A stretch of DNA of 64,000 nt from a virus, in IMG/VR virus record IMGVR_UViG_3300026521_000463, positions 29,353-93,352 of that record; one strand, given 5' to 3'. The notes below the pieces were generated by a model that saw nothing but the letters and a program-made list of their open reading frames with translations, was not told the origin of the DNA and made no database searches. Numbering within the stretch: the first letter of the stretch is position 1; every line of letters begins with the position of its first letter. A program made the position numbers and the translations under genes. Shown here piece by piece: positions 1-7,559 of the stretch.

Positions 1-170
1 CTTTCTCTCATACTTGTAAAAGCATCTATTTCAATATCATCTTTTTCATTTACTTCTTTTTTAACATCTTCTTCTACTTCTGTAATATCTTGTAAGTTGA
101 TATCTACTCCAAATATTCTTGAAAAAACATCACTTAAAACATCTAACCCTTCAATTTCATTACTTTTCAT
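1..170 (-). CDS. Unknown protein, partial (C-terminus beyond left edge)
   Basis: An open frame reads leftward from an ATG at 170 to the window edge for 56 codons without a stop. The visible part (MKSNEIEGLDVLSDVF...) is acidic, becomes Glu/Lys/Asp-rich after residue 30, and matches no family I recognise. Its ATG overlaps the end of the GroES-like gene by 11 bases, so the two are probably translationally coupled in one operon. The overlap and open frame are seen directly. The protein's role is unknown. Confidence 0.6.
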   Translation of the reverse strand, partial: MKSNEIEGLDVLSDVFSRIFGVDINLQDITEVEEDVKKEVNEKDDIEIDAFTSMRE

Positions 171-492
171 TATCATTCTCCTTATTTTCTTCATCCAAAC
201 TTTCTTTAAAGTCTGCTTCATTATTGATACCTAAAACTACTTCATCAGGAATCAATACATATTTTTCACTATTAAGGATTATAGGTGTCCCTGCTCCTTT
301 TTGAATAGTGATAATATCATCTTCACAATACTCTAAACCTTTTGCAACTCTAATTATCTTAACATTTTCAGTAAATGAGACAGTTTTTGTAGTTGCCAAA
401 ATAATACCTGATTCAGATTTAACTTCATCTTCTTTTTCTGCTTCACGAAGGCAAAGTAACATTTTATTTTTTGGTATAAAATTAGGTTTCAT
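160..492 (-). CDS. GroES-like co-chaperonin (T4 gp31-type)
   Basis: This 110-residue protein has the GroES layout: an N-terminal strand (NKMLLCLREAE), a mobile-loop region followed by GIILATTK, a central V-x-I-x(2)-V-A-K-G turn, and a C-terminal Y-x(2)-DDIITIQKGAGTPI...YVLIPDEVVLGI, which parallels the VGDIVIF...EEVLIMSESDILAI end of GroES. The last 20 residues are an extra acidic tail. In T4, gp31 replaces GroES on host GroEL so that the capsid protein can fold, and the same role is inferred here. A GTTAATTT-class promoter lies just upstream (522-551), and the next gene overlaps its stop. Confidence 0.75.
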   Translation of the reverse strand: MKPNFIPKNKMLLCLREAEKEDEVKSESGIILATTKTVSFTENVKIIRVAKGLEYCEDDIITIQKGAGTPIILNSEKYVLIPDEVVLGINNEADFKESLDEENKENDNEK

Positions 493-521
493 TTATCTCC
501 TTTTTAATTTTTTTATTTATA

Positions 522-551
522 ATTATACTATTTTTAGAAAAGAAAATTAAC
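522..551 (-). promoter_or_regulatory. Putative GTTAAT-class promoter for the co-chaperonin gene
   Basis: Reading leftward, GTTAAT (551-546) is followed after 18 bases by TATAAT (527-522) within TATAATTATAA. The GroES-like ATG lies 30 bases beyond. Eight other sites in the window share this arrangement. Confidence 0.55.
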
Positions 552-558
552 TAATCTC

Positions 559-1542
559 TTAAAAAATATATTCTATTTCATAAACACTATCATCTTCACC
601 TAATAGTGGTAATTCAAATCCTCTTCCCATATCACTCCAAAGATAAAATAAATTTTTATCTCCTCTTTTTTTGTTTCTTTTTTCTAATTCATCTAATCCA
701 ATAAGTGAGACATACATTTTTGTATTAAAATTCTTATTGAAAAATTTTCTTCTGCTTTTTATAGACATATTTGTTCTATCAACCACAAAATCTTTTCTTG
801 CTTTTAGTAATTTCCCTTTTTTAACTTCAAAAAGTTTATCTATCTCTTTATGGTCTTCTTTAGATAACTTTTTCCAAATCTCATTATAATCCGTTTCATT
901 GAATTTATCTTTTCCGTATTCAAGTAAAATATCATCTCTACTTAACACATGAAGTCCGTTGAGATTTTCTTTTATATAAGTTGATTTACCACAACCTGGT
1001 AACCCTATAAATAAATGGATTGTAGGTTTATTAGGGTCTTTTTTAGGCATTTCAATCTTTTCTAATTCAACTTTTACATCCCTTCCTTCTTGGTCTTCAA
1101 AACATATATTTCCTGCAGTGTCATATTTTCTGAACTCATATAAATTTTTTAAAAGTTTAAGATTATGTTTAAAGTATTGTCTTATTTGTCTTTCACTTTT
1201 TTGCCATAATGCTCCGTGATAATTTATAGTATAAAGGATATCTATATCCTCAACACTCAAATAACCTTTATCACCCATTAAGTAATCAATTGCTATTAAA
1301 GTTGAAAAATGCTCGTGTCCTGTATATAATACTCTTCCATTTTCATTTATAAATTTTGAAACAGGTTTTCCTAAGTCGTGTAATAAAGCAACTTTTTTCA
1401 TAAATTCACTTTTTGCTTGACTAAAAACCATACAAGTATGACTCCAAGTGTCATCCTCAAGATGATATGTCTCACTTGGCACAATTGTATTTTTTAAAAC
1501 ATTCATATAATCTTTTTTAACTTTTAAAAATAATTCTTTCAT
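559..1542 (-). CDS. HD-Pnk-like nucleic acid end-healing enzyme (HD phosphoesterase + 5'-OH kinase)
   Basis: Two domains are visible in 327 residues. The N-terminal half is an HD-type metal phosphohydrolase with His27, His35, the HD pair 55-56 (LLHDLGK) and a further GHEH near 75-78. The C-terminal half is a P-loop kinase with Walker A GLPGCGKST at 180-188, SRDDI near 201, and an Arg-rich lid segment (VVDRTNMSIKSRRKF). This order matches the bacterial HD-Pnk enzymes described from Runella, which remove 2',3'-cyclic phosphates or 3'-phosphates and phosphorylate 5'-OH ends. T4 Pnkp instead uses an HAD phosphatase. The likely role is repair of tRNA or DNA broken by host defence nucleases. It is driven by a consensus early promoter (1573-1601) with the GGATCCACATG leader. 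Confidence 0.8.
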   Translation of the reverse strand: MKELFLKVKKDYMNVLKNTIVPSETYHLEDDTWSHTCMVFSQAKSEFMKKVALLHDLGKPVSKFINENGRVLYTGHEHFSTLIAIDYLMGDKGYLSVEDIDILYTINYHGALWQKSERQIRQYFKHNLKLLKNLYEFRKYDTAGNICFEDQEGRDVKVELEKIEMPKKDPNKPTIHLFIGLPGCGKSTYIKENLNGLHVLSRDDILLEYGKDKFNETDYNEIWKKLSKEDHKEIDKLFEVKKGKLLKARKDFVVDRTNMSIKSRRKFFNKNFNTKMYVSLIGLDELEKRNKKRGDKNLFYLWSDMGRGFELPLLGEDDSVYEIEYIF

Positions 1543-1572
1543 GTGGATCCTTTTTTGTTTATTTTTTATATT

Positions 1573-1601
1573 ATTATAACTTAAAAATTTTTATTTGTCA
1601 A
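1573..1601 (-). promoter_or_regulatory. Early-class promoter (TTGACA-17-TATAAT)
   Basis: TTGACA (1601-1596), a 17-base spacer and TATAAT (1578-1573) read leftward into the HD-Pnk-like gene. The -35 box overlaps the end of the upstream gene. This is a perfect sigma70 match. Confidence 0.8.
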
Positions 1602-2025
1602 GTGAATTAACAATCCATTCACTTGCTTTTATAATACCTTCAATTTCAGAACTTGCTTCACATTCAAATAAAACATCTGTATCATTTAGAATTTTAGAAG
1701 TAGAATATACTAAAAAGTCTTTAATAACATAAACATCAAATTCTGTCAATTCTTTATTAAAACAATCTGTTAAAATGTTATAACCATTTCTAAATGCCAC
1801 CCCTTTACACTTGAAAGCAAATTCAAAAATACTCATCTCTTTATAAAAATCTTGCTTAGTATTGTAATAATCTTCTGACAAATGTTTATTAAATTCTGTC
1901 TTATGTAATTCATTAGGAGTGCAATGAAACTTACAAATCATTCCACCATCATCTTCAATCGTAATATATTCAATAAACTCTTCATTTATGTCCATAATTT
2001 TACTAAATAATTTTTTACTAATCAT
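1591..2025 (-). CDS. Hypothetical protein (144 aa)
   Basis: This acidic 144-residue protein contains three Cys and several aromatic residues, and I do not recognise it. The start is supported by the early leader AAAAAGGATTCACATG, with an early promoter 27 bases further up (2052-2080). It is probably an early host-takeover gene, inferred only from that promoter. Its 3' end carries the -35 box of the next transcription unit. Confidence 0.7.
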   Translation of the reverse strand: MISKKLFSKIMDINEEFIEYITIEDDGGMICKFHCTPNELHKTEFNKHLSEDYYNTKQDFYKEMSIFEFAFKCKGVAFRNGYNILTDCFNKELTEFDVYVIKDFLVYSTSKILNDTDVLFECEASSEIEGIIKASEWIVNSLDK

Positions 2026-2051
2026 GTGAATCCTTTTTGTTTTATATTATA

Positions 2052-2080
2052 ATTATAACAAAAATGATGAAAAAAGTCAA
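2052..2080 (-). promoter_or_regulatory. Early-class promoter (TTGACT-17-TATAAT)
   Basis: TTGACT (2080-2075) and TATAAT (2057-2052) are spaced by 17 bases. They are followed by TATAATATAAA and then the AAAAAGGATTCACATG leader of the gene starting at 2025. Confidence 0.8.
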
Positions 2081-2087
2081 TAGTTTT

Positions 2088-3230
2088 TTAGACTTTTTTC
2101 AAAATAAAACAAGATTCATATCTCTCAATCGATTGATTAGAATCCCTTCTCGTTTCAATACTTTTAGGTAAAATCTTTATTTCTCTAATGAACTCAAATT
2201 TTTCTTTTGCTATTTCAAGTAAATCTTGACCTATCATTTTACCATCTATCTGTCTTGAAATTACAAATGAATATATACCACCTTTATTAAGTGCATTAAA
2301 TGAATTTTCAACTGTTTTTCTCCAATACTTATCTAACCATTCTTCATAAGTCGGATAAAGATTTATACTTTGTAAATCCCCGTTATAAGATTCTAAATCA
2401 AAATAAGGAGGGCAAAAGAAAACAATATCATAATCATTATCTATAACTTCATCCATTCTTTCAGATGGAATACAAAATGTTTTAAGTTCTGGCAACTCAT
2501 CAAACATACTCTCAGGTTTATGTAATTCAATACAATTTTTTAAAACATTTTCTTGGACATCTATTATATGATATTTATTGACTTTATCTTTTAAAGGTGA
2601 TTTGTCAATTGCTATCACAGGAGAACACCAACTTGCTGTGGGAATTAAAACATTTACTTTTTCCTTATTAACCATTCTATATACTTCATCTAAAAGAGTG
2701 TAATAAGTATTAGGTGAAAAAATTGAAGGCAACATTATAACTGTTTTTAAAGTAGTTGAAAAAGGTTTATATTCTCCTTTAATACTTTTTGAAAAAACAG
2801 ATGGCATTGTGATAGACCTCATATTTTTACCTGTTTCAAGCGATGCTTTATATTTATCAAAAATTGTAGGATTATTTTTTGATGAACTTTTTAAAATATC
2901 TACGAGATTTATATTTCTTAAAGTGCTAGGTGAATTAGGTTTAATAGTTACCATATCATCTTTAATTTCAAGTTTTTCAATAGGTTTAAATTCTTTATAA
3001 GTAAAATAAGTATTATAAAATTTTCTTAAAGTTTCTTTATCATTTAAAAAATTGTAAAACCATTCATAAAAAGCATTCAAATCATTTTTAAAATATACCT
3101 TTCTGACATCATTGTCATCTAATCTTTCCCATAATTTTGCTAAATTTGGAGTTTTTTTGAAGTCGTCAAGTGATAAAGGAGTGATATCCTTAAAAAGAAT
3201 ATCTATAAAATCATCAAATGAATGAATCAT
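2088..3230 (-). CDS. DNA methyltransferase-like protein
   Basis: This 380-residue protein looks like a class I SAM-dependent methyltransferase that acts on an exocyclic amino group. It has a motif IV-like FFCPPYFDLESY (the N/D/SPPY catalytic loop), a downstream YPTYEEWLDKYWRKTVENS segment and the strand GGIYSFVIS. The motif I region reads VLIPTASWCSPVIAID instead of the usual D-P-F-x-G-x-G. Related phage and large-virus enzymes carry a similar TPTxSWCS form, so this need not mean inactivity. The N-terminal 150 residues are unassigned. The likely role is modifying phage DNA against restriction. It shares a four-base overlap with the membrane-protein gene before it. The target base cannot be read from sequence. 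Confidence 0.7.
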   Translation of the reverse strand: MIHSFDDFIDILFKDITPLSLDDFKKTPNLAKLWERLDDNDVRKVYFKNDLNAFYEWFYNFLNDKETLRKFYNTYFTYKEFKPIEKLEIKDDMVTIKPNSPSTLRNINLVDILKSSSKNNPTIFDKYKASLETGKNMRSITMPSVFSKSIKGEYKPFSTTLKTVIMLPSIFSPNTYYTLLDEVYRMVNKEKVNVLIPTASWCSPVIAIDKSPLKDKVNKYHIIDVQENVLKNCIELHKPESMFDELPELKTFCIPSERMDEVIDNDYDIVFFCPPYFDLESYNGDLQSINLYPTYEEWLDKYWRKTVENSFNALNKGGIYSFVISRQIDGKMIGQDLLEIAKEKFEFIREIKILPKSIETRRDSNQSIERYESCFILKKV

Positions 3231-3538
3231 TTTTCTACCTTTATGTTTTTGTAGTTATTTGCTTTTAAATATATTTCCATTTTTTGAGGATAATGTTTTT
3301 GTAATTCATACATCATAAAATCTTTTTGAGGTGTAAATAATATAAATACACCACCTATAAATAATGCTATAAAAAGTTTTTTTCTTGCTTTAAATGCTTC
3401 TTTCAAATCTCCATTTTGATAAAAAATATAATCATATAATTCAAAAATGATAAATCCTCCAACTAAAAAAACAGCAAAGAAAACGACCACAACTGAAATA
3501 TCTAAAACACCAGCAAACCATAATAAAAATTCAAACAT
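3227..3538 (-). CDS. Small inner-membrane protein (2 TM)
   Basis: The 103 residues hold a long N-terminal hydrophobic stretch (about residues 3-32, possibly one long or two short helices) and a second membrane segment around 52-68 (LFIALFIGGVFILF). A Lys-rich loop separates them and the C-terminal tail is charged. No family is recognised. The gene is packed between the methyltransferase gene, which it overlaps by four bases, and a hypothetical gene one base away. Membrane location is inferred from hydrophobicity only. Confidence 0.7.
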   Translation of the reverse strand: MFEFLLWFAGVLDISVVVVFFAVFLVGGFIIFELYDYIFYQNGDLKEAFKARKKLFIALFIGGVFILFTPQKDFMMYELQKHYPQKMEIYLKANNYKNIKVEK

Positions 3539-3859
3539 TTATTCTCCTTTTAATCTTTCAATAATAGCATCGTATCTTTGCAGATTATCACTTTTACCAA
3601 TTTTTGCTGTCCTTCTTAAACATTTTACAAAAATAATCATATATTTTGTATCTAACTTTCCTTTAATCTCTAAGTCATTATCAAAAATTTTTTCAACTCT
3701 GTTTTTGAATGTTTTAAAAGTTGAACCTTCAAAATATACAGGATAGGATTTATAAAACATTTCCAAAACTTTATCAAAACCACCTAATGTTTGTGATAAC
3801 ATACCTTTAACCATAAACAAGAAATTTTCTTGTCCTTCTGTTAAATTATTTCTTTTCAT
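3539..3859 (-). CDS. Hypothetical protein (106 aa)
   Basis: This is a basic, mostly helical-looking 106-residue protein of unknown function. The stop of the YqeY-like gene overlaps its ATG by four bases, and the membrane-protein gene starts one base after its stop. That packing makes it part of one operon with the YqeY-like, membrane and methyltransferase genes. Confidence 0.7.
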   Translation of the reverse strand: MKRNNLTEGQENFLFMVKGMLSQTLGGFDKVLEMFYKSYPVYFEGSTFKTFKNRVEKIFDNDLEIKGKLDTKYMIIFVKCLRRTAKIGKSDNLQRYDAIIERLKGE

Positions 3860-4269
3860 TTTTGTTCCTTTAAATTCGCAAAAATATCTTTAAGCATTGA
3901 ACTTGCTTTTTTCATATCAATATCTTGTCTTCCTTTTAACTCTTTCATACACTCTCCAAAATTTTTACCACTTGAAACCAAATCGTGCAGAATAGTCGTC
4001 AATTCGGCATCTGATAATTGTTTAGGTAAAATATCATCTGCTAATTTCTTTAGAAAATTTAATTCATTTTCAGCATCTACCCCATTTTTGATTGAGTCTT
4101 CAACTTGTTTGATAGACTTTTTTAATCCGTCAATAATAAATAAATCTGGATTTGGGTCCTTTGGGTTTTTATCTTTTGCTAATTTTTCTATCGTGTCAAT
4201 TAACATCATAATATAATTTTTATTTTCTTTATCTTTCATTCTCATAATTTTTAATTCTTTAAAAGTCAT
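3856..4269 (-). CDS. GatB/YqeY-like protein
   Basis: This 137-residue helical protein has the hallmark of the YqeY family: a long charged helical region, then DDILPKQLSDAELTTILHDLV (compare AYLPKQLSEEEI in YqeY), a Gly/Lys-containing FGECMKELKGR segment, and a final helix. YqeY proteins resemble the C-terminal tRNA-binding region of GatB amidotransferase, and their biochemical role is unsettled. Phage copies exist, but their function is unknown to me. It lies in a tight operon and overlaps the next gene by four bases. Confidence 0.65.
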   Translation of the reverse strand: MTFKELKIMRMKDKENKNYIMMLIDTIEKLAKDKNPKDPNPDLFIIDGLKKSIKQVEDSIKNGVDAENELNFLKKLADDILPKQLSDAELTTILHDLVSSGKNFGECMKELKGRQDIDMKKASSMLKDIFANLKEQK

Positions 4270-4282
4270 TTTCTTCTCCTTT

Positions 4283-4531
4283 TTAATATGGGTGAATTTT
4301 ATTTAAAACTTCTTGAAGTTCTTCAACCATTTTATTAACTTTTGATTTCACTTGATATTCATCTTCAAATTCTTGAGCATCAAATAAATTGTGATTATAC
4401 ATTTTTACATCAATAGTTTTATATTTAATCTCATTTAATAAGTTACCAACTGCCACACCTATCAAAAACAATTCTTGATGATTTAATTTCAACTTGATAT
4501 TATTCATCTCATCTTTAACTTTTATTTTCAT
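4283..4531 (-). CDS. Hypothetical protein (82 aa)
   Basis: This 82-residue protein has alternating hydrophobic and charged residues and a C-terminal amphipathic helix (KVNKMVEELQEVLNKIHPY). I recognise no family. The start is supported by the SD GGAGAAG. It heads the 4.5-3.2 kb gene run, preceded by a 144-base gap that holds a microprotein and a hairpin. Confidence 0.65.
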   Translation of the reverse strand: MKIKVKDEMNNIKLKLNHQELFLIGVAVGNLLNEIKYKTIDVKMYNHNLFDAQEFEDEYQVKSKVNKMVEELQEVLNKIHPY

Positions 4532-4577
4532 CTCTTCTCCTTTGTCAATTTCATTTTACATCTAACGATTTTCATAC

Positions 4578-4605
4578 CATAATGTAAAGCAGAATTTACA
4601 TTATG
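4578..4605 (-). repeat. Perfect hairpin overlapping a stop codon
   Basis: The inverted repeat CATAATGTAAA / TTTACATTATG has 11-bp arms and a 6-base loop. The stop codon of the 21-codon microprotein gene lies inside one arm. No U-run follows in the direction of transcription, so it is not a textbook terminator. Confidence 0.7.
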
Positions 4606-4666
4606 AAGTATGCCATATAAGAAGTATTATATTCAATACAATTAAAAGGAATAAAAAAGTATTCAT
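4601..4666 (-). CDS. Putative single-span membrane microprotein (21 aa)
   Basis: Ten bases after the ligase stop, AAAGGAAGAAAATG gives a good ribosome site for a 21-codon frame. The peptide is MNTFLFLLIVLNIILLIWHTS, one hydrophobic helix with almost no flanks. The strong SD, the position directly behind the ligase and the hairpin at its stop favour a real gene. There is no homology evidence. Such peptides are often lysis or membrane modulators, but that is speculation here. Confidence 0.45.
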   Translation of the reverse strand: MNTFLFLLIVLNIILLIWHTS

Positions 4667-4675
4667 TTTCTTCCT

Positions 4676-6028
4676 TTAATTTAATTCTTTAGCACTTTCT
4701 TCAATTTCAAAACATTCATTTAAAGTATTTGAAGTGTCTTTATCTTCTCTAACTTCCACAAATCTCGGATGTAAAACACTAAATGTTCCATTTGAATTTT
4801 CGCTTATTCCAGAACATTTAATAGTAACAATTTTTCCGATTAAATTATCTCTATTTTCTGTTAAATAGTCCATAATTGCTTCAGGAATGCCACCAGCAGT
4901 TGTTTTTAATTTTCCGTCTGCCGTTTCACATACAACTCTATTAACAAAATTTTCATATTTTGTTCCTGCATTTCCGTTTAGTAAATCTGTAATAACAAGG
5001 TCTAATTCAATTTCTAACTTGAATTTCATTTGACTATTAGGTTTCCCATCTTCCCAAATACTATCTGTATCTTTTAAGATTATACCTTCTTCGCCATTAT
5101 CTTTTGCTTCTAAATAACTATTCATAATTTCTTCATAAGTTGAAACTTCTTTATATTCAACTAATCCAATTTTAGAGTTGTTCTTGTGAAATTCAATTAA
5201 ATCTTTTCTTCTTTCATATAAAGGTTTTTCATATCTACCTTCTTGCCATTTGTCAAGTGGTATAATATCCCAAGCAACCATATGAATTTTGTTAAGTGCT
5301 TCATTAGGTGTAATACCATAATTTTTTATAAAGTTTTCTACATCTTTTTGTTTTGAACCTTTTTCAATAAGTTGCTTTAATGAATTTACTAACCCATTGG
5401 CAATATATCTGTTAAAACCTTCAACTAAAATCTCACCTGTTACCACAAGATTTTTTGCTTCAATACCCTCGAATGCTTTTTCAAGAAATAATTTTTTACC
5501 ACTTCTCGCAAGAGTTTCAACTCTACCATTCTCATCAAAAATTAAATTGCAAAATAAACCATCATATTTTATTTCTGAATATAATTTTTTACCTATCATT
5601 TTTTGAAGTTTTTTCTTATTGAAACTTATTGCTCCCATATAATTTATTGTAGGGATTAAATTTTTATAAACTTTATTTATAAGTTTAGTATTTATACCAA
5701 CCTTCATATCTTTTGCTAAAATTTTATCAAGAACAATAGCATCTCTTTCATTTAATTTGCTTCTTAAAATAGTTACCATATCAATTGCTGCATTACCTGT
5801 AACTTCTCTATTTTTTAGTTGGTCTAAATAGTCAAATACTGCTTCAAGTTGAAACTCCCCTGAAAATGTTTTTCCTTTTGGATACTTTTTAATGTTAAAA
5901 GTATAAAACGGATTGTAAGCATAAAATAATACTTTTCTAAATAATTCATTATCATTTTCTTTTAAAATAACTTGTTTTTGATTTGTGCTATTTTCATTTT
6001 TTAATTTTTCTAAAATTGATAATATCAT
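4676..6028 (-). CDS. ATP-dependent DNA ligase (T4 gp30-type)
   Basis: The 450-residue protein carries the nucleotidyltransferase motifs in order. Motif I EIKYDGLFCNL has the nucleophile Lys154. Next come LARSGK, motif III VVTGEILVEG, motif IV EEGIILKD, and motif V MKFKLEIELDLVI, and an OB-fold tail closes it. The N-terminal 130 residues form the helical DNA-binding region typical of phage ligases (T4 gp30 is 487 aa). It seals nicks in Okazaki synthesis and recombination. Its ATG overlaps the stop of a 45-codon gene, and both are driven by an early promoter at 6194-6222. Confidence 0.93.
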   Translation of the reverse strand: MILSILEKLKNENSTNQKQVILKENDNELFRKVLFYAYNPFYTFNIKKYPKGKTFSGEFQLEAVFDYLDQLKNREVTGNAAIDMVTILRSKLNERDAIVLDKILAKDMKVGINTKLINKVYKNLIPTINYMGAISFNKKKLQKMIGKKLYSEIKYDGLFCNLIFDENGRVETLARSGKKLFLEKAFEGIEAKNLVVTGEILVEGFNRYIANGLVNSLKQLIEKGSKQKDVENFIKNYGITPNEALNKIHMVAWDIIPLDKWQEGRYEKPLYERRKDLIEFHKNNSKIGLVEYKEVSTYEEIMNSYLEAKDNGEEGIILKDTDSIWEDGKPNSQMKFKLEIELDLVITDLLNGNAGTKYENFVNRVVCETADGKLKTTAGGIPEAIMDYLTENRDNLIGKIVTIKCSGISENSNGTFSVLHPRFVEVREDKDTSNTLNECFEIEESAKELN

Positions 6029-6162
6029 TTTAACTCCTCTAAAATTTTTTTAAGTCTTTTTCTTTCCATATAAATATACACTTGCTCATTAAAATTTGTA
6101 GTAGTGTTTAAATCTACTTTTAACTTTTTCAGCATCAATCTAATTTTTTGTTTTTCCGTCAT
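6025..6162 (-). CDS. Hypothetical small protein (45 aa)
   Basis: A 45-codon frame starts with the early leader AAAAAGGATTCGCATG at 6162 and ends in TGA overlapping the ligase ATG. The peptide (MTEKQKIRLMLKKLKVDL...) is strongly basic. The promoter, leader and coupling to ligase make it a convincing gene. Its function is unknown. It may simply couple ligase translation to the strong early leader. Confidence 0.65.
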   Translation of the reverse strand: MTEKQKIRLMLKKLKVDLNTTTNFNEQVYIYMERKRLKKILEELK

Positions 6163-6193
6163 GCGAATCCTTTTTATTTCTTTTTACATTATA

Positions 6194-6222
6194 ATTATAA
6201 CATATAAAAAATAAAAAGTCAA
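6194..6222 (-). promoter_or_regulatory. Early-class promoter (TTGACT-17-TATAAT)
   Basis: TTGACT (6222-6217) and TATAAT (6199-6194) are spaced by 17 bases, followed by TATAATG and the leader AAAAAGGATTCGCATG. It serves the 45-codon gene and ligase. Confidence 0.8.
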
Positions 6223-6240
6223 GTAAATTTTAACTTTTTG

Positions 6241-6441
6241 TTAAAAATTTACCTGAATGAATTTATAGTCATATCCTGAATTATCTTTTTTATTGACACT
6301 ATAAATCTTTTCTTCATCGTCGTCAATAATTTCAAAATCATAACCTTTTTGATATAACTCTTTAGCAGTTTCAATAGCATCTTCTAAAATATCAAATTCT
6401 TCCTTGAATTGTGCTATATCATTTCTATATATTAAAATCAA
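6241..6441 (-). CDS. Hypothetical protein (66 aa), TTG start
   Basis: This 66-residue acidic protein begins FKEEFDILEDAIETAKELYQKGYDFEIIDDDEEKIY after a short N-terminus. The pattern looks like a small alpha/beta fold but is not a family I can name. The start codon is TTG at 6441. It is supported by a strong SD (AGGAGG, five bases away) that overlaps the stop of the upstream kinase-like gene, which suggests coupled translation. Confidence 0.65.
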   Translation of the reverse strand: MILIYRNDIAQFKEEFDILEDAIETAKELYQKGYDFEIIDDDEEKIYSVNKKDNSGYDYKFIQVNF

Positions 6442-6442
6442 T

Positions 6443-6967
6443 TTATCCTCCTATAAAATTTTCTAATAATTGAATGACTTCTTCTTCATTATCGCAAATA
6501 TAATAATTGTCTAATTCATTCATTATTTTTTCTCTAATCAAATCATCTAATTTTTTTGCTTCTTCTTCATTTTGAAGTCTTCCGTGTGGATTAAATTCAC
6601 AATTTCTTCTTAAAAAAATATCAACTGTCATAAAATCATCGTGTTTATGAAGTAAATAATCTTTAAGTTTTTCGTCATTTGTATAAACACTTCCTAACAA
6701 AAATGGACTATCAGTAATTATGATATATTCATCTTCTTTAAAACCTTTATCTTTATAATACTTATCAACTCTCCAAATTCTATGATATTGACTTGCTGAT
6801 ATAAAAAATTGGTCTTGTAGTTTTTTGAGTGATTCCTCATAAACTAAATCTTTGGCATATTCAGTTACCAATTCAATCTGTTTATTAAGTTTTTTGAAGT
6901 GATTAAACACTCCTGCTGCCGTAGTTGATTTTCTACAACCAGGTCCTCCATATAAATTTACTATCAT
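6443..6967 (-). CDS. P-loop kinase-like ATPase
   Basis: The 174-residue protein opens MIVNLYGGPGCRKSTTAAGV, a P-loop of the phage kinase/ATPase type, followed by ELVTEYAKDLVYE, a Walker B-like DEYIIITDSP and an Arg-rich lid (FLRRNCEFNPHGRLQ). The layout resembles the ribosylnicotinamide/nucleoside kinase domain of NadR and small phage AAA-type kinases. The substrate is unknown. The Gly before the catalytic Lys is replaced by Arg (G-C-R-K-S-T), which departs from the usual GxxGxGKS. It is coupled to the following 66-codon gene. Confidence 0.7.
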   Translation of the reverse strand: MIVNLYGGPGCRKSTTAAGVFNHFKKLNKQIELVTEYAKDLVYEESLKKLQDQFFISASQYHRIWRVDKYYKDKGFKEDEYIIITDSPFLLGSVYTNDEKLKDYLLHKHDDFMTVDIFLRRNCEFNPHGRLQNEEEAKKLDDLIREKIMNELDNYYICDNEEEVIQLLENFIGG

Positions 6968-6986
6968 TTTTATTCCTTTGATGATT

Positions 6987-7397
6987 TTATTTTATCAATT
7001 CAACTAAACAATTCTTTCCATATTTTTGAATTGTTTCCTTTACAGATTTAACATTTATTTCATTTTTAAGATTTTTAAACCTTGTAGGTTTATCAATTGA
7101 TTCTAATTCTAATCTTGCTGCTTTTTTGATATTATGTGGCAATTCAACTTCAACATAAAATGAACCTTTGACTCTTAAAGTAAAATTCATTTCAGTTAAG
7201 TAATTAGGTAACACTTTTTCAACTTGTAAATTTGGATAAACTTGTTTTAGTGAAGCAACATAATTTTCCTTAACTTTTTTAAGAGCAATATCAATCCTGC
7301 TTTGGAAATTAGAAATTGTATTGTCAAGCATTTGTAAAAAATCTTTTGAATCTATTTTTTTTGATTCATCAAGATTGTAGGTCATTTTTAATTTCAT
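6987..7397 (-). CDS. Hypothetical protein (136 aa)
   Basis: This basic 136-residue protein is rich in Lys, Glu and Leu. An N-terminal amphipathic region (residues 15-45) is followed by probable beta segments. No family is recognised. It lies between the kinase-like gene and a 50-codon gene in the same direction. Confidence 0.65.
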   Translation of the reverse strand: MKLKMTYNLDESKKIDSKDFLQMLDNTISNFQSRIDIALKKVKENYVASLKQVYPNLQVEKVLPNYLTEMNFTLRVKGSFYVEVELPHNIKKAARLELESIDKPTRFKNLKNEINVKSVKETIQKYGKNCLVELIK

Positions 7398-7406
7398 AAT
7401 TGTTCC

Positions 7407-7559
7407 TTATTCTTTTTTCTCAAATCGGGGTTGAAATGAAGTTAAGAAATTTTCAATATTCTTAACTCCTTCTTTAACATCTTTCAATTCATAAGCAACT
7501 TTTTTAGCAATTTCTTCAACTATTGCTTTTAAAAGTTCCTCATTGTTTTTATATTCCAT
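7407..7559 (-). CDS. Hypothetical small helical protein (50 aa)
   Basis: A 50-codon frame starts at ATG 7559, overlapping the stop of the upstream gene as TAATG, and ends TAA at 7407. The product is a single charged amphipathic helix (EELLKAIVEEIAKKVAYELK...) with a basic tail. The stop-start overlap and conserved direction support it. Function is unknown. Confidence 0.55.
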   Translation of the reverse strand: MEYKNNEELLKAIVEEIAKKVAYELKDVKEGVKNIENFLTSFQPRFEKKE

